From positions 173,008 to 237,007 of the forward strand of contig CAJNOI010000118.1 of assembly GCA_905250115.1 (NCBI GenBank): DNA of 64,000 bases, written 5' to 3'. The position numbers and the translations under genes are program-made. The stretch's first letter is position 1. Each line of letters begins with the position of its first letter. The notes under the pieces were generated by a model that saw nothing but the letters and a program-made list of their open reading frames with translations, was not told the DNA's origin and searched no databases. This stretch comes from Adineta steineri (Eukaryota > Rotifera > Eurotatoria > Adinetida > Adinetidae). This document shows positions 50,501 to 63,916 of the stretch, piece by piece.

Positions 50501-52373
50501 TAGAGAAAGATGTTTTGTAGAATAATATATTCTAAATAAAATAAAATCTATTTTACTTAAATTTATCACTCACATTTAAAATCTTCTTTTGAAAGCTTAC
50601 ACAGGTAGTCAGTTCTCCGTCTGGATACCCATAGATAATATTCTTTTATACTTTTGTGACAATATATATCAGACTTATTCATCGATTTCTGTTATCGATA
50701 TACGCATGAATGGCATGTATTTATCGTTTTTTCATTATTTAGTTTTACATTTACAAGTGTAAGTAGATCAGGTACTTGTAAAACTAAATACAACGTGTTT
50801 TACTACAAATAAGATACGTACAACCGTTCAAAATGAGTTAATATAGATTAAATTTTTACTAGATTGTCGAATAATTGAATAGTTTAGTTCGAGGCAAAAC
50901 TAATTCTTAATCATGACTCGTAAGAGATCAAAACGTAAAACTAGTAAACAGAAAAACTAAATATTTTTCTAATATCTTAGAAAATGATCAACAGAATAAA
51001 ATAGAAATATCATAAGAAGATTGTATGGAAAATATCAACAATTGTGTGTGATCAACGTCTTCACTCTGTACCCGTACATTGTCAAGATTGGCAATTTCGT
51101 TTAATTTTATTGTATTGTGAATTATAATAATGTACATCAAAAATTTTCAAAAGATTTTGAATGGTTTTGTATTTCAGTAATGATAAAATATTTACAAAAA
51201 GTGTCAGTTTCAGAAGATCTTATTTGACAGTGAGTGTATTTTGTATGTTAATGCATTCTATGACATTCAGAGTGTAGCATGTCACTGAATTAATCGAACG
51301 AATAGCCAACTTATCTATTATTTTGTCAATATTGGATCTTTTAAGTAAATATTTCTATGGTAGTATTGACATTGAATAAAATCAAACAAAAAGAAAGAGT
51401 AAACATTTCTAATTTTTTATATTTGTTTTTTTGCTTGTACTTTTTTCATTTTATTATAATTGCTAATGGTAATCCTATTTATCTGGTTCTATTGGCTTTT
51501 GTATTAATAAATATTTCTTAGATCTCAATTGTATACACAGATTTTCTCTCTTATATCCTTATGCGCACTTCATTTTTTTTTGGCTAATAGATACTTTCAC
51601 TTATAGAATCAATAAATAATGTTTCTAAAGATATAAATCATAATCACTAGTTAGTGAAAATATCGTTAACTTAAATCTCATTACATTTAAATGACAACTT
51701 TTTCATTTGTATACTTAAAGATTTCTATAATTTTTGCCGCCAAGATAATAAACTACAAAAATTAGATCCATATACAATAAACTGCATGAATGTTGAGTGT
51801 TGTGCTAGTCAGTACTTTGAGCTAATATAGTACATGGCACAATGACATTGAGAAGTTCTGTTTGTAATGGAATAGGCTCGTTTTTTTGTGGCTGAATATT
51901 AATCAGATTGCATTTTTTCGTCGCTAGAACGTAAATAACATTTTGCGTGTTCTATGAACTTCTTTCACGTATCTTATTTTTTATCATACAAAAATAGAAC
52001 AACATCAATTAATAAGAACAAACAACATTAATGAAAACAAATAAATTATACGTTAAAAATTTAACTGTTTTATGTACTTATAGAATACGTAAGTGCATTA
52101 TTTCAAATAAAAATTCATTGTTTTTTTTGTTCGTTTATTTGTTAATGTCTGTATGTTAATTTTTTATTTTCTTTATTTGGATGTTGAGCAGTTGATTGTA
52201 TGTTCATTAATAATTTAATTTTGAAAAAACAAAAAGAAACAAAACAAATGAATCTGTTATAGAATTTTCTCAAGAAAGCACCATGTTTCAAGAAAAAACG
52301 AAGAGAATAATAAATAAAGGTTTCTTGCTGTCATTTTTGAAAAATTGCAAATCTATGTTATATTGATATTTAA
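47573..52373. other. 4.8 kb convergent intergenic region
   Basis: It lies between the stops of the AKAP1-like gene (+) and the SK channel (-). It begins with a T/CT-rich likely 3' UTR to about 47.9 kb and is then featureless AT-rich DNA. A perfect 12-bp inverted repeat (ATTTAGTTTTAC ... GTAAAACTAAAT) sits at about 50738-50792. No gene, RNA gene or transposon is supported. Confidence 0.5.
50738..50792. repeat. Short inverted repeat
   Basis: ATTTAGTTTTAC and GTAAAACTAAAT are exact reverse complements separated by about 29 bp that includes AAGT...ACTT. It could form a hairpin; no neighbouring feature explains it. Confidence 0.6.
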
Positions 52374-55300
52374 TCACACAGTATTCTGTCGTTGAGGAGG
52401 ACAAGTCACTGATATTGTAGGTAACGCTGGTCGAATTGCATTTAATTGTGTTTGAACATGAGTTTCTAAACGCTCCCATAAACGATTATTTTGTTCAGTA
52501 ACAGCTGTAACCATTAAATTAGGTAGATTTTCAATTTGTGACTGAAACAGAAACATAATATATTTTATTGATATTTCGAATGAATAAAGATCTATCTCAT
52601 ATTAATTGAAATTAAAGATATCAATTGAATATGTATAAATGAATTAAAATCTCTAGAAATATATTTCTTATTCTGAAAATTCATTTATTTCAGTTAATAA
52701 TAAGCATCAAACGATATTCTTAGATTTGTATTTTTATACAATTATTTCTATGAAAATCAAATATGATATTTAATTGCTAATGTCCTTCTGTGGAACGTCT
52801 TAATAGCTGTTATTTTTTATGAATACAATCGCTTCAGCTTAAGGTCAAAATCAATATATATATACAACTACAGACAAATCTAGCTAGACTTCATCTCTGC
52901 TCAGAATTGCAGATCGTCTGCTTCTGTTATTACAAACAAGTAATTATTTCATACCAAATAGATAAAGACAGAAGTTCTTGTAGTAATCAGCCCCACTCAA
53001 TGGTATACAATAATAATGAAAAGGTATTGATGAATATTGTGTAAAAAGAAAACATTTTTAATAGCCTTCTATATTATATTTATTCTCAATTGTTACACTT
53101 CTATATAAAATAATTATATTACCTGTAAAGTCATAACTCTTGAATCTAAATCATGAAATTTTGTTTCAAGAACTGTTTGATTAGTTAACATTTGAGTTAC
53201 AATATCATAAACTGATGATTGAAGCTAAAAAGAATTGTAATTTATTAAAAAAACGAGAACAAACCAATAAATATTTTCTTACTCGAGCAATATCTGATAC
53301 CGCATTAACATTATCTGTTAATTTTCTTTGATCTAATTTAACTTTTCGAAGACTAAACATAATAAATAATCATTAATATGATCTTTAAAATTAAAAACAA
53401 AAACGTTTTTTTACCTATGAATTGCCTGAAGAAACTTTCTCTGATGTGTTCGTACTTTTGATGTATTGACAATTTTAACAAGTTTTGTATATTTATAAAT
53501 TAACCATGTTTCACGTAAAACATTTGCTGCTGCATTTTTTAACTTTGTAAATAAATTATATTTTTTAATTCTATGAGAAATTATTTATGATTGTTTTTAC
53601 TACATACTCGTTTTGTTAATTGTGTATCCATCATAAAATTATGAACATGTTTTTCAGCACGTGTTAATTCAAGTTTCCGTGCAAGAACAGCAACCATTGT
53701 TGCTGTACATGACACTCCCTAAAAACATCAAAATAGTTGTAATTAAAAAATTGAATTGAATTTTCTCTCTAAGGAAGATAATCAATGTCATTGTATGTCG
53801 ATATGAATTTAGTTTTTTCTTTTTCCCATTGAGATTAGTAAATAAGACAAAATTTGATTATTGAATGATGTTCATATGAGAGATTCGTCATTCAACATGT
53901 TTCAAGGGAACAACAAATTGATTTCTACTAGTAAAAATCATCAGCTCATTTTTAATCTAATTAATGATAATTTTCTATGATTTACAATAGTTGTTACTAC
54001 TTTCTAGCGATGCACGTATAGCCATATTCTATATTTCTAATATGTTTCAATGATTGTGAATATTACCAATTAGTCTATTCATTTTAGCGTACATTAAATA
54101 CATAGATCTGTTTAGGATTTCCTCAAAATTGTCTTGGTATGTTAAGAGATTAATATAACTATTAATTTTACAATATACACGAATGTCTTATCCTTGAAAT
54201 ACGAACCGTTAAACCAGATACAACACAGATAGCTCGACCACAGTAAGTATTTGGTACAATATCTCCATAACCAATAGCTAAAAATGTCACAGCAATTAAC
54301 CACATTGAATTAAGAAGATTTCCATGATGTTTTGGATCATGATTACTAAATAAAAGAAATTTATATATATAATGGAAATAAATCACTTCTATTTTTACCT
54401 TTCGCATGCTCTTAATATCCAACTAGCAATAATAAAAAGCGAAAGAATAAAAACGAGTAAAACTGTTCCAGGACATATAGTCATTAATGTTTTAACTACA
54501 AATCTTGTGTTAAATTTAATACGATTAAAAGCTCCAATACTTCTTGATGAAGCATCTAATATATAAATAAATAAATAAATAAACGTTTTTAAACGATATA
54601 AAACAAACCTGTAAATAATTTGCTATGTAAAAGCATAACACGACATATTAAATACAGTCGAAAGAACATGGGCAATGAAAGTAAAATATCTACATAAACA
54701 CGAACTGTTTTTATTTGCGAATGATACTCAGCTTTGTTCGACATATGTGTTGTCCAATCAAATGCTATTGAACCAGGTATTGGATGAATTGCACAAACTA
54801 ATATTTCAATATAGATTTAATTATTCACAATACTTAATTTTTACTTGATACTTCAGCACCAATTTGTAATAGACGTTGCCATGTCATTGCAATTCTCCAA
54901 TCATCCAGACAATTGTCAATCATGAATAACTAATCAAATATAAATAAGAAATAATTCGTGAATACAATTCCGAAAAAGAAAATATTCATTTCTTTCTTTA
55001 CTTTAACTTCAAGTGCATGATAGAAAACAATCATAGAAAGCAGGATCAATGTGGACAGAGTTATAAATGATTTGAGAAGCAATGAGCACCAGTTGTTCTA
55101 AAAATATAAATTATCAATTGTTTCATTTTGTTTTTGTTATATCAATTTCTTTGATTTTATCGAGAATATTTATTAATTTTTATTATAACTGTTATCTATT
55201 TTATCATTAGTAAATCTTCTTTTCTCTTATTTTGACATCATCAACATGGATACATGCACTTCAATCTTCTAACGAGATACGTTTGTCATATGAATGCGTA

Positions 55301-57116
55301 TGACATTGACTGTCAAAAGAAAAACGAGTAAAGAAAAAAAGTGCGAATCAGTGAGCATGTCAAAGAAAATCCGGAAAAGAAAGACTAAAAAACACAGTCA
55401 TAAAACATGAGTATTTTTTTTCTATTTTTGTTTGGATGTTTCATACATAATATATCATGAAAGTATCTAAGTTTGAATTATATACATTAACATATGTAAA
55501 AATCTTTCTTCTTTTTTTTTTATAACTTTTTAATCATGAAAGTCATGTCTGTAGAGCAAAACCATTATTAGGAAGAAGAAAAAGTATATATATATATATA
55601 ACTTCTTCATCTGAGAAAGATAATTCAGGTGCAGAAAATGAATAACAGATGTAGAAATATATATTTATATGTATTGAAGAATGAGAGCGAGAATAAATAC
55701 ATTTTTCTCATTTCTATCTATAATTTTCAATGAAGATGAGAAAAAGAATTCAAGTGATCTTAAGAAGAATACTTGAATGTATTCACTAACGAACCACTTT
55801 TGTAATCTCTTTAATAAATACAATACAATACATCTCGTTCTCCGTAACATTTTTTCCTCTTCGATCATTACTCATGAGAAAAAGAATTTTTGCTTTAGAT
55901 CGTTAGTTATTTTACCTTGTCATAAACTTTAGCCATTGTTAATTCTTGCTCAAGCACCATTAATAAAAGGCCAATCATGGCAAAAAATAGAGCGTAATCC
56001 GATGCTTTACGACGTTTTTCAAAAAGTAATTTTCGTCTTCCCAACCGATAACATTCTTTACGTGATGTTCGTTCAACACGTTTCGATTCACCTGAACGAG
56101 AATGTACGAGTGTTTGACGAGATGATGTTTCATCTGGATTATTATTTATATTATTTGTATGATGAGAATTTATTGATTGAGAAGGAACGTTAACAGCAAT
56201 CGATGTTAAATCATTTGTATTATTTGCATTTATCGATGATGAAATGAGTAGTTTCTTATCAACATTTGAAGACGAAATATTTGATGTGAGTGGTTGCGAT
56301 GTATTCGACATGAAATCACCGAGCAATGAACCGTCACATTCGCTTTGACGCGAACCTTGTCGTGTTAAACGATCAGGTCGTTGTAATTGGCGAAATGGAA
56401 TAGCTAAAAATAAGAAGTAGTTGGAGGAAAAAAAAAGAAAAAAAAAGAAAGAGAAAAACTGACAAAGAACGCCGATCAATTATCCATTTTTTTGTGCTAT
56501 CTTGTTCCCTCTTCGATTCTCTCTTCTTCGTTCTTCTTCCTCTCCCTCTCTCCCTCTGTCTCTATCTTTTTTTGGAAAGCTCAAAATATAAATATATATA
56601 TATTACACTAATGATAATGAAATTCAGTTAGATATGTCGTTGACAATTAATTGACTAAAAACAACGCTGACAACATATTAGAAATAGAACTTGCTTTCCA
56701 TCCCTTGAGAATGAAATTCAATCTTTTTGAAAGCTTTTCTATTATAAATAAGAATTGTTAGGTTGTCTTTTGTATTAATATATTAAAAAACTAATAGAAA
56801 AGAAAAATCTAGAAAATTAATATTTACCTCCGTTATATTTCATTGATTCAAGACCAATATCTACAATTGTATCTTCTTTTTTTCGTCTTGCATCACTTAA
56901 TATTATTCTTCCGCTACTTGTTATACTTCCACCACCACCAGTACCGCCACCACTTCCATCTGTTTGAGTACCGATATCTTCATTACCTACTGTTCCATCA
57001 CCTCGCCATCCATTATAATTTGTATCAGCCGAATGAGCACTTCCATGAGATTCAATTGATCGATTAAATGTTGGATGACCAATAAGAACTTTAGATGGAG
57101 TTGTAATTGATGTCAT
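52374..57116 (-). CDS. KCNN: Small-conductance Ca2+-activated K+ channel (SK/KCNN)
   Basis: Twelve exons: 57116-56828, 56403-55916, 55097-55002, 54929-54845, 54797-54609, 54555-54399, 54345-54207, 53718-53608, 53542-53415, 53352-53283, 53224-53123, 52541-52374. They give 673 residues. A long disordered N-terminus (~220 residues, Gly/Ser/Asn-rich) precedes S1 ([20 protein letters not shown]). S4 is [20 protein letters not shown], then KINFNTRF-like [16 protein letters not shown]. The selectivity filter is [14 protein letters not shown]. The calmodulin-binding region ([52 protein letters not shown]) is followed by a coiled coil. The channel opens with Ca2+-calmodulin and hyperpolarises neurons and muscle. 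The exact KCNN paralogue is not assignable. Confidence 0.95.
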
Positions 57117-60035
57117 TTTTAGTAAATATATATATATATGTTTATAGATCCAGGCAGAAAAAAATTGCTTTAGAACAATGAGGGTAAATAACAATTGTTA
57201 GTTTTACAATCGGATGTTGACTCTTGCTGCATTATATACGGTTCAATAAAATAATCAAGTATATACAGATTTGTCTAAAAATAGATAGGGAAGTTTATAC
57301 ATTTTTTTTCTGTTAGCGATATATATAATATATATATTTCATATACATTTGTATAGATAAATTATATCTTATGACATATTATCAGTGTTGAAGATGCCAA
57401 AAAGAACAGCGATGAAATAGTAAATGATCGATCGACTGTAGCTGTCTGTCGAAAAACTAGTCAATAGATCTCTATTTAATGATATGAAAGCTGGTCTTAT
57501 GGGTTCTACGTCAACTAATTTAGGAAATACTATATAGAAATCGACATGTCGTTTTTCTAACAACAACAAAAAAAAGAGCGAAGAAGAAGAAGTAGGCTAA
57601 TTGAACGTTTGTCAAAGATTCTTAACAATCGGATTCCGGTGACATAACTATATGGAAAGCGAAGAATAAGTAAACGGGTCACATTCAATAGACTTGTATT
57701 TAAGAAAAAAAAATTTAATTAAAAACTCTCGCTTGTTCGGTCTTCCAATTCTAGTTTTTTTTCCGATGTACTCTGATAATTTTTTATGTAAATCTCATCA
57801 GAACGATAATATAGTGGCGAGAAGTGTCATCGATACTATGCACCATATTCGAATTATTATTCTTAATATTATAGCTTCCCTATTCTCATCGTCTAACTAT
57901 TCTAGCTTTGTTTTTGTTTTCTATCTATATGTGTATGTTTGTCCAACTACATATGTAGATGATGCGTATAGCTCTAAGCAGCATGCTGTTGTCTTCAATA
58001 CTAACAAGAACAACAGCAATAATAACAATAATAATAAACCTAGAAATTCGACAACCAATGTGACGACAATAGATCGATACTCGTTTAGTTATTTTCTTAT
58101 CTACCATCTAGTTCTTTTTCGTCTTTTTTCATTGTATGTATCTTACAATGGATCACTAGATGATTGGATCAACTGCTTATGGAAAAAACGGAGAAGAATA
58201 GAGAGAGAGAGAGAAACTTCTTTTTTTCGTAATTTTTCTATCGTTTTCTATGTGTTTTGTCGCACATGATATTACTAGATAGCGTATAGAGAAAAAGATG
58301 TATATATATATATATATTTATATAAATATATATATATATATGTGTCTGTGTATGTGTATGGCATGCGGATGTTAATTGTTGCGCGGCTGTTACTGCATTT
58401 TGAAGATGAAGACAAACCGTGAATTATTATGGATGGTTTGGTGGTGAGACTCCGGAAAATGTCTCATTTGTCTCAACTAACTATCGAAGAAAAAACAGAA
58501 AAAAACCCGAGAAAGATCGATTTCTGAATACAAAGAAAAAGCAGAAAAGGCGATGAAAAAAAAAGAAAAGATTTGTATTTAGAAAAGAGGTGTTATAAGC
58601 AAATTAATTCTAAATAAATTCTAATATCTATGTCTTTAGAAAAGTCAGTAGATGTTTATTAACAAATGTTTTCTTAACAGTAAATACAGGGCGGAGATGA
58701 GTAGATGAATGTGAGAATGGCACATGCAACAGACATTCGATGCATCATGTAGATCATATTTTAGTCACATAAGAAGAGAACTCTGTTCATGTAATTCAGC
58801 CCTATTCCATCTCTCTATCATTTCCTTTTCATATTCTCGTCATTTTTCCCTAGCCAAAAATGATGCTAAATGCGCACGAGACTGAACAAATCGTGCAAGT
58901 ATATTCTTGTGCACAAAACGAGTGTCTTATTGCATGTGGATGTTGTCATAAGAGCAAAGCAAGCATCGAAGAACAAGAAAAGACGATGAACTACAGACTT
59001 TTTGTAGTAGTTAACCATGTCAGATTAAACCGAGTGCACTATACTAACATACTATACTACTGCCTATTGTCGTCGTTGACAATGTAGCGAGTTCTCAATG
59101 ATGAAAGAGGAGCATGCATTTGTCGACATTATTCAAGGGTACAACAAGAAAGGAAAGACATTATTCTATGTTGACAAATTATTTTTCAACTAGCTTTCAA
59201 ACTACGAAATGACGTTCTTTAGTTGTATAACATGTATCACATATATATATATATATAGACATATATATATAAATATAGATATATAGACATTAAAAGTAAA
59301 TAATTATTGATGATTATCTACGTAGCTTCTTACCAAGTTAAGTTGGAAACTCAAGCGTCTATATCGTGACAAAAGATCTATGAATAATTGAAGCGTGTGC
59401 AACTGTTGTTAGGGATCGAATAGAAGTGTAGAAACAACAGTAGTATTAGCAACTAATATTGTTATGAAAAATAAGAGACATCGCGGGCATTCTCGGTGGC
59501 AGTAAGGCCACCAAAGCGTACAACACCAAGAAAGAGACGTGACAAAATAATCAAACAGGTCGCTGACTATGTGGCTCTTCTTCTCTTTCTCTGCTTCTTC
59601 TTCAACTTCTGCATCGTCCTCATCATCATCTTCGTCGTCTTCTCCTTCTTCTTCTGCTGCTGCTGCTTCTTCTGCTTCTCCTCCTCCTTCTTCTTCGTCT
59701 CGTTATTCGAATGACAACAACAGCAACGACAATGCCGATGCATCTAATGAAATAGCAAATGCTAACATAGTAAAAAAAAAAAAGAGAAAAAACTTTCTTT
59801 CTGCCTTTAAACACATGCATATAACACAACATTTATAATGAACCATTAAAAAGAAAAAGTTATAGAGAAACAAAATAATGATATATGTGAATAGCTTATA
59901 CAAATTATTAATAATTAATTCAAAACGATGCAGTAAAAAACTCTCCACTTTTTTCGAACCTCTAATTCTTAAATTTGACAATATCTCATAATTGAATTTT
60001 TCTATGTCTGACAGTTCGACGTCTAATTATCTATT
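57117..60035. other. Intergenic, simple-sequence-rich, upstream of SK channel
   Basis: Contains (AT)n tracts near 57129, 57320, 58299-58341 and 59239-59283, a CTT/CTG-type tract at 59580-59705, GA runs near 58201 and an AAC/AAT run near 58005-58035. Open frames here (57694-58269, 58860-59087, 59496-59838) look like by-products of composition. It probably holds the SK promoter and leader. Confidence 0.5.
59580..59705. repeat. TCT/TCC/TGC triplet microsatellite
   Basis: About 125 bp of imperfect CTT, CTC, CTG and TCG triplets. All frames stay open and read Ser/Phe/Leu-rich on plus or Arg-rich on minus. No coding claim is made. Confidence 0.75.
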
Positions 60036-60375
60036 TTAATATTTATTATATGAAATTGGCATTGATATATGCATCCCATTGCATTTATTTTTTATGGTAT
60101 TCTTGTTCAGTTTAGTCTTGTTGTTTTCCAGTCGATCGATCAAAGAGTATGAGTTATAAATTATGACATACTGGAGCATTTGATGAAAATGAAAGAAAGA
60201 AAAAAAAATTGTTAGTCTAGAAATTTTACACTCGAGCAAATATCCGGGTTTTGATTAATCATTTAAATTAAAAAAAAAGTTTTTTTCTCGTACTATTATA
60301 TAATTATTAACTTACAGCAAGTAATTGAGAAAATAAAATAAGAAAAAGGAAACTACTTGTTGCAAATATTTTCAT
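60036..60375 (-). CDS. Possible small secreted peptide
   Basis: Exon 1 (60375-60316) reads MKIFATSSFLFLILFSQLLA, an ideal signal peptide, and ends exactly at a GT donor (GCT|GTAAGT). An acceptor (CTTTC...GCTCCAG) opens exon 2 (60170-60036) in phase 0, giving YVIIYNSYSLIDRLENNKTK followed by a Lys/Asn-rich stretch and a single Cys, with a stop after YNKY; 64 residues in all. No dibasic GKR amidation site is seen, so a neuropeptide precursor is not shown. The support is the signal peptide plus a phase-matched intron only. Confidence 0.4.
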
Positions 60376-60923
60376 ATGATACTAATTGATCTTTATCTGT
60401 AAAAATGATTAAAGACAAATGGCTACTGACATATGTCAGTTTAATTGTCAGGGATCCCAAAAATAATTTTGTAACTAACTTACAGCTATTTGTTACGTTC
60501 TATTCATTATAATTCAATCACCATCTGCTCCACTGATTTTTTTCTCTTAGTTCTAAATGTATGTCTTTCTCTTTTTTCGCACTTTCCTGCTGTTTAACCA
60601 ACACAATTAATCCAACATCAACGCAGCTAATATAATGTCATCACTAACTCAAGTTGTTTTTTATGCTTACGCCATTTGTCTATATCAACATCAGTTAACT
60701 AACGAGATCTCCGAGTTTCTCTTCAAGAAAAACAAAATTAGTTGTATATAGAATATATGTTATCAAAAAAAAATGTAACAATAGTCCCATGATAAAATGC
60801 GTCAATTAGTAAATCAGATTTAGCAAATATAATAAGCAATAAAATAAGATTTTTTATTTAATATTTATTTTCTCTTTACACAATTGAATTATATATTTGT
60901 GTAATATGAATTATCATTATAGT
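60376..60923. other. Intergenic, nothing recognised
   Basis: About 550 bp between the vWA gene stop and the start of the putative secreted peptide. AT-rich, no supported feature. Confidence 0.45.
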
Positions 60924-61989
60924 TTATTCATCTAATGCATCCATACTACTAGGAAAAAAACAAATATTGGTTAGAAATTAACTATAATATAGACATACTT
61001 TGTATCAATACTTCCAATAAGTGCTTTGATAAGATAATCTCCGTAAGTAAATTTCGTATTTGGTCCTCGCTTTTCTCTAACTTGAGCTAATTCGGAACGA
61101 AAGTCATCGACAACATCGACACGATCCATTGTACAATCCCAATTATTAAGATATTCAAGTGCTTCTAAATCATCAGTACATGCAATAAAAGTAACATATG
61201 TTGTAGGTGATCTTTCAGTACGCATTATCTTTTCTAGTTCATCTACATTTACTTCACCCTTTGGATCGGTGGGTACACTAAAGTAATAAAAATGAAAAAA
61301 ACAACATTTCATAGTTTTCTATTTTTTTTCCTTTTTCTTCATTACCCATCTGTAACGATCAAAATAAGAACATTCCTATTAGCTGTATTATCCATATTTT
61401 TTTCTTTAAGTATTGCTCGTAAGGCGGGTACCATTGGCGTTAAACCATTAGGTGGTTTTTCAAATAATTCATGTACTTTTTTTGTATCAGTAACTTTCAA
61501 CATGGGTTGTCGGCTAATATATAAATATACACATATATATATAAACTATTTTCTTGTTTAAACTGATGTATTTTACTTTAAAAAATAAACATCAACACCA
61601 TTTGTATCAAATGCAGCATAAACATCAACTATAACATGTACGAGTTGTCGACATTCATCCCAACGATTTGTTGTTGTTCCATGAATAGGCGTATTCATAG
61701 AACCTGAATCATCACATAATATAACAAGATCATAATCTCCTAGAATTTGCATTCGACTCGCCAATTTAGGATTAATTTCATAATATTGTGAAAAACGTTC
61801 TATTAATTCTTTTCGACGAATATCATTAGCATTATCCTTAGTATTTACTGCTGACGTTTGAGGTGGTGCTGTTAATGTTTGTGGTGGTGTTGTTAACGTT
61901 TGTGGTGGTGTTATCGATGCTTCTGGTGCTCTTCTCGAGAGACTTACTCGATCAGGTATTTGTTCTTCTGCTGAATCTTCGTCACTCAT
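60924..61989 (-). CDS. von Willebrand factor A domain protein
   Basis: Four exons: 61989-61577, 61513-61346, 61277-60999, 60948-60924, 294 residues, no signal peptide. The N-terminal ~60 residues are acidic, then carry three near-identical repeats of the type TPPQTLT. The vWA domain starts near residue 85 (GDYDLVILCDDSGSMNTPIH) with an intact MIDAS: DDSGSM, Thr in GLTPMVPALRAIL, and Asp in LILIVTDG. It continues through VNVDELEKIM, YVTFIACTDDLEALEYLNN and a WDCTMDRVDVVDDF segment to the short tail SMDALDE. It resembles intracellular vWA-only proteins that bind a metal and a protein partner. The partner is unknown and no standard gene name is assignable. Confidence 0.85.
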
Positions 61990-63916
61990 TATATATTACG
62001 ATAATAATCCTCGATCAATTATATGTGTTATCGATAAATAAGTGCGTACTTTATATTTTCTTCTACGTCTTTATAACTAGTCATGCACAAAAAATACCTA
62101 ATGACGCCTTAAAATGCATTCAACTGTAACAGAAATATATATCGTATTAAATTACTTTTATCATAAAATCTTATATTGAATATTTATGGATATATTCTAT
62201 CAATTGTTTATTTACAAGATTAGATAGACAACAAATATTGTAATATATTTTGTCTATTCAATAATTATTAGTTAAATTTAATATACAACACCAGTCGATG
62301 TTTAATTATCATTTTTTATTGCATTCTCATTAGTTTATTACGTTGGTATATCTTTTAAAATTGACCATTATTAACGTAATTTATTCAATTAACACTAAAC
62401 CCAATATATGATAGACATCAAAGCAATAACAAGAAAATTATACATCGATTTCTCAGTAGAATATGTATCTTTTCATCTATGTTTTTCTATATGACATATG
62501 ACTAGGGAATGTCAGCCATAACTGGCAGGTAATATATAGTTTATCAAGGCGAAATTTGTTTGTTTTCCAAATTTGTCATCTTAGATCAATCACTGATAAG
62601 CGCATGTGACATATCACATAAAACTTCCAAGGTTATATTGCCATCTAAAATATCGAAAATAGGATACTATTACGCTTTATTATTATAAAACAAGGATAGC
62701 CGATGGAAACAAATAGCTATTTTATTTTCTCGTTTGATAGTCTTTATTCTATTTATTTAATGTTTTTCTAAAATACTATCGTTCATTTCTTTTGTAGAAC
62801 AAAAAAATAATGTGATGAAATCCTACTAATCTAAGTTCACATCTATTATTAAGCTGTATATGCAATTGTCTTCAATAATTCAATAAAATATTTATTCGCT
62901 CTTTAATAAATAAATCAAATGTGAAGTTTTATAAATGATTTTTCATTAATCAAATCTAATCGAATAGTCTACAGCATAAAATCAGAAATAATAAAGAAGT
63001 CATAGAATGAAAACATTTCTAACGAGCATTTCTTTCACATGAATATAAAATAATATATTTTTTTAAGTAATACATCAAATATCATTATAACATATCGATT
63101 AAATGTATGAGATGATAATTTTTTTGCGTGAATCAATGTGTAAATCTTACCCTAAAAACAAGATGAGTTGTTGCATTGATGTATTATATTACTCGAGACA
63201 AAATATTTGTTCTATTACAAGGGCAAATAGAAAATGTGCGAGACTAAGACCTTTTCAGATTTGATCTTGATGTTAATTGAGAGAAAATCTGTTCGAATTA
63301 ATAGTAACAAAAGGTTTCCTACAATTATTTTGATTGGTATAATTTATAGCAAGCCATTAGCTATCCGAATCTTGATTTTCGAAAGCTTTTAAATGATCAT
63401 ACTGATTAATTCAACTTTGAAAGTCTTCAATGTCATAATACTTGCTAGTTTTATTGAATCAATACTATTTTCCATAAAATATGCATGTCTACTTTAATTT
63501 TCAGATAAATTTTGCTTCAATAAAAGCTTATCCCTAACAGAAAATCTAATAAACGACAACATAACCCTCATTTAAATCTTCATATATTTTAAAAGTTTTC
63601 GCTTGATTTATTAAATCAATCTAGATTATAAAAATTTCACACAAGATATATATTTTTACATAAAAATTTTTTTGTTCTTCTCTATTTACTTTTTTTTCTA
63701 TTTAAATTAAAAAACTTAAAACATTTTATACAACTGAGCAACTAGCTGAAAAAAAACAAAATGTATATAAGGATGCGTATATATATATAAACAGAAAGAA
63801 CAGAAAAAAAAGAACCATTGCTGATAATCAATACTTTTATAAGTAAAATCCCCCTTGAACTTTTGCATGATTATAAGTATACATAAATTTGTTCATAATA
63901 TAAAATAAATCATTAT
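61990..63916. other. Intergenic, nothing recognised
   Basis: 1.9 kb of AT-rich sequence without a supported coding frame, RNA gene or repeat. The 5' part should hold the vWA gene promoter. Confidence 0.5.

Noticed and set aside
57694..59087. Open frames upstream of the SK channel
   Set aside because: Low-complexity, no domains, start or splice context absent; (AT)n and GA tracts interrupt.
59496..59838. Basic-then-Ser/Phe-rich frames over the CTT/CTG tract
   Set aside because: Open on both strands because of the triplet repeat; no conserved segment.
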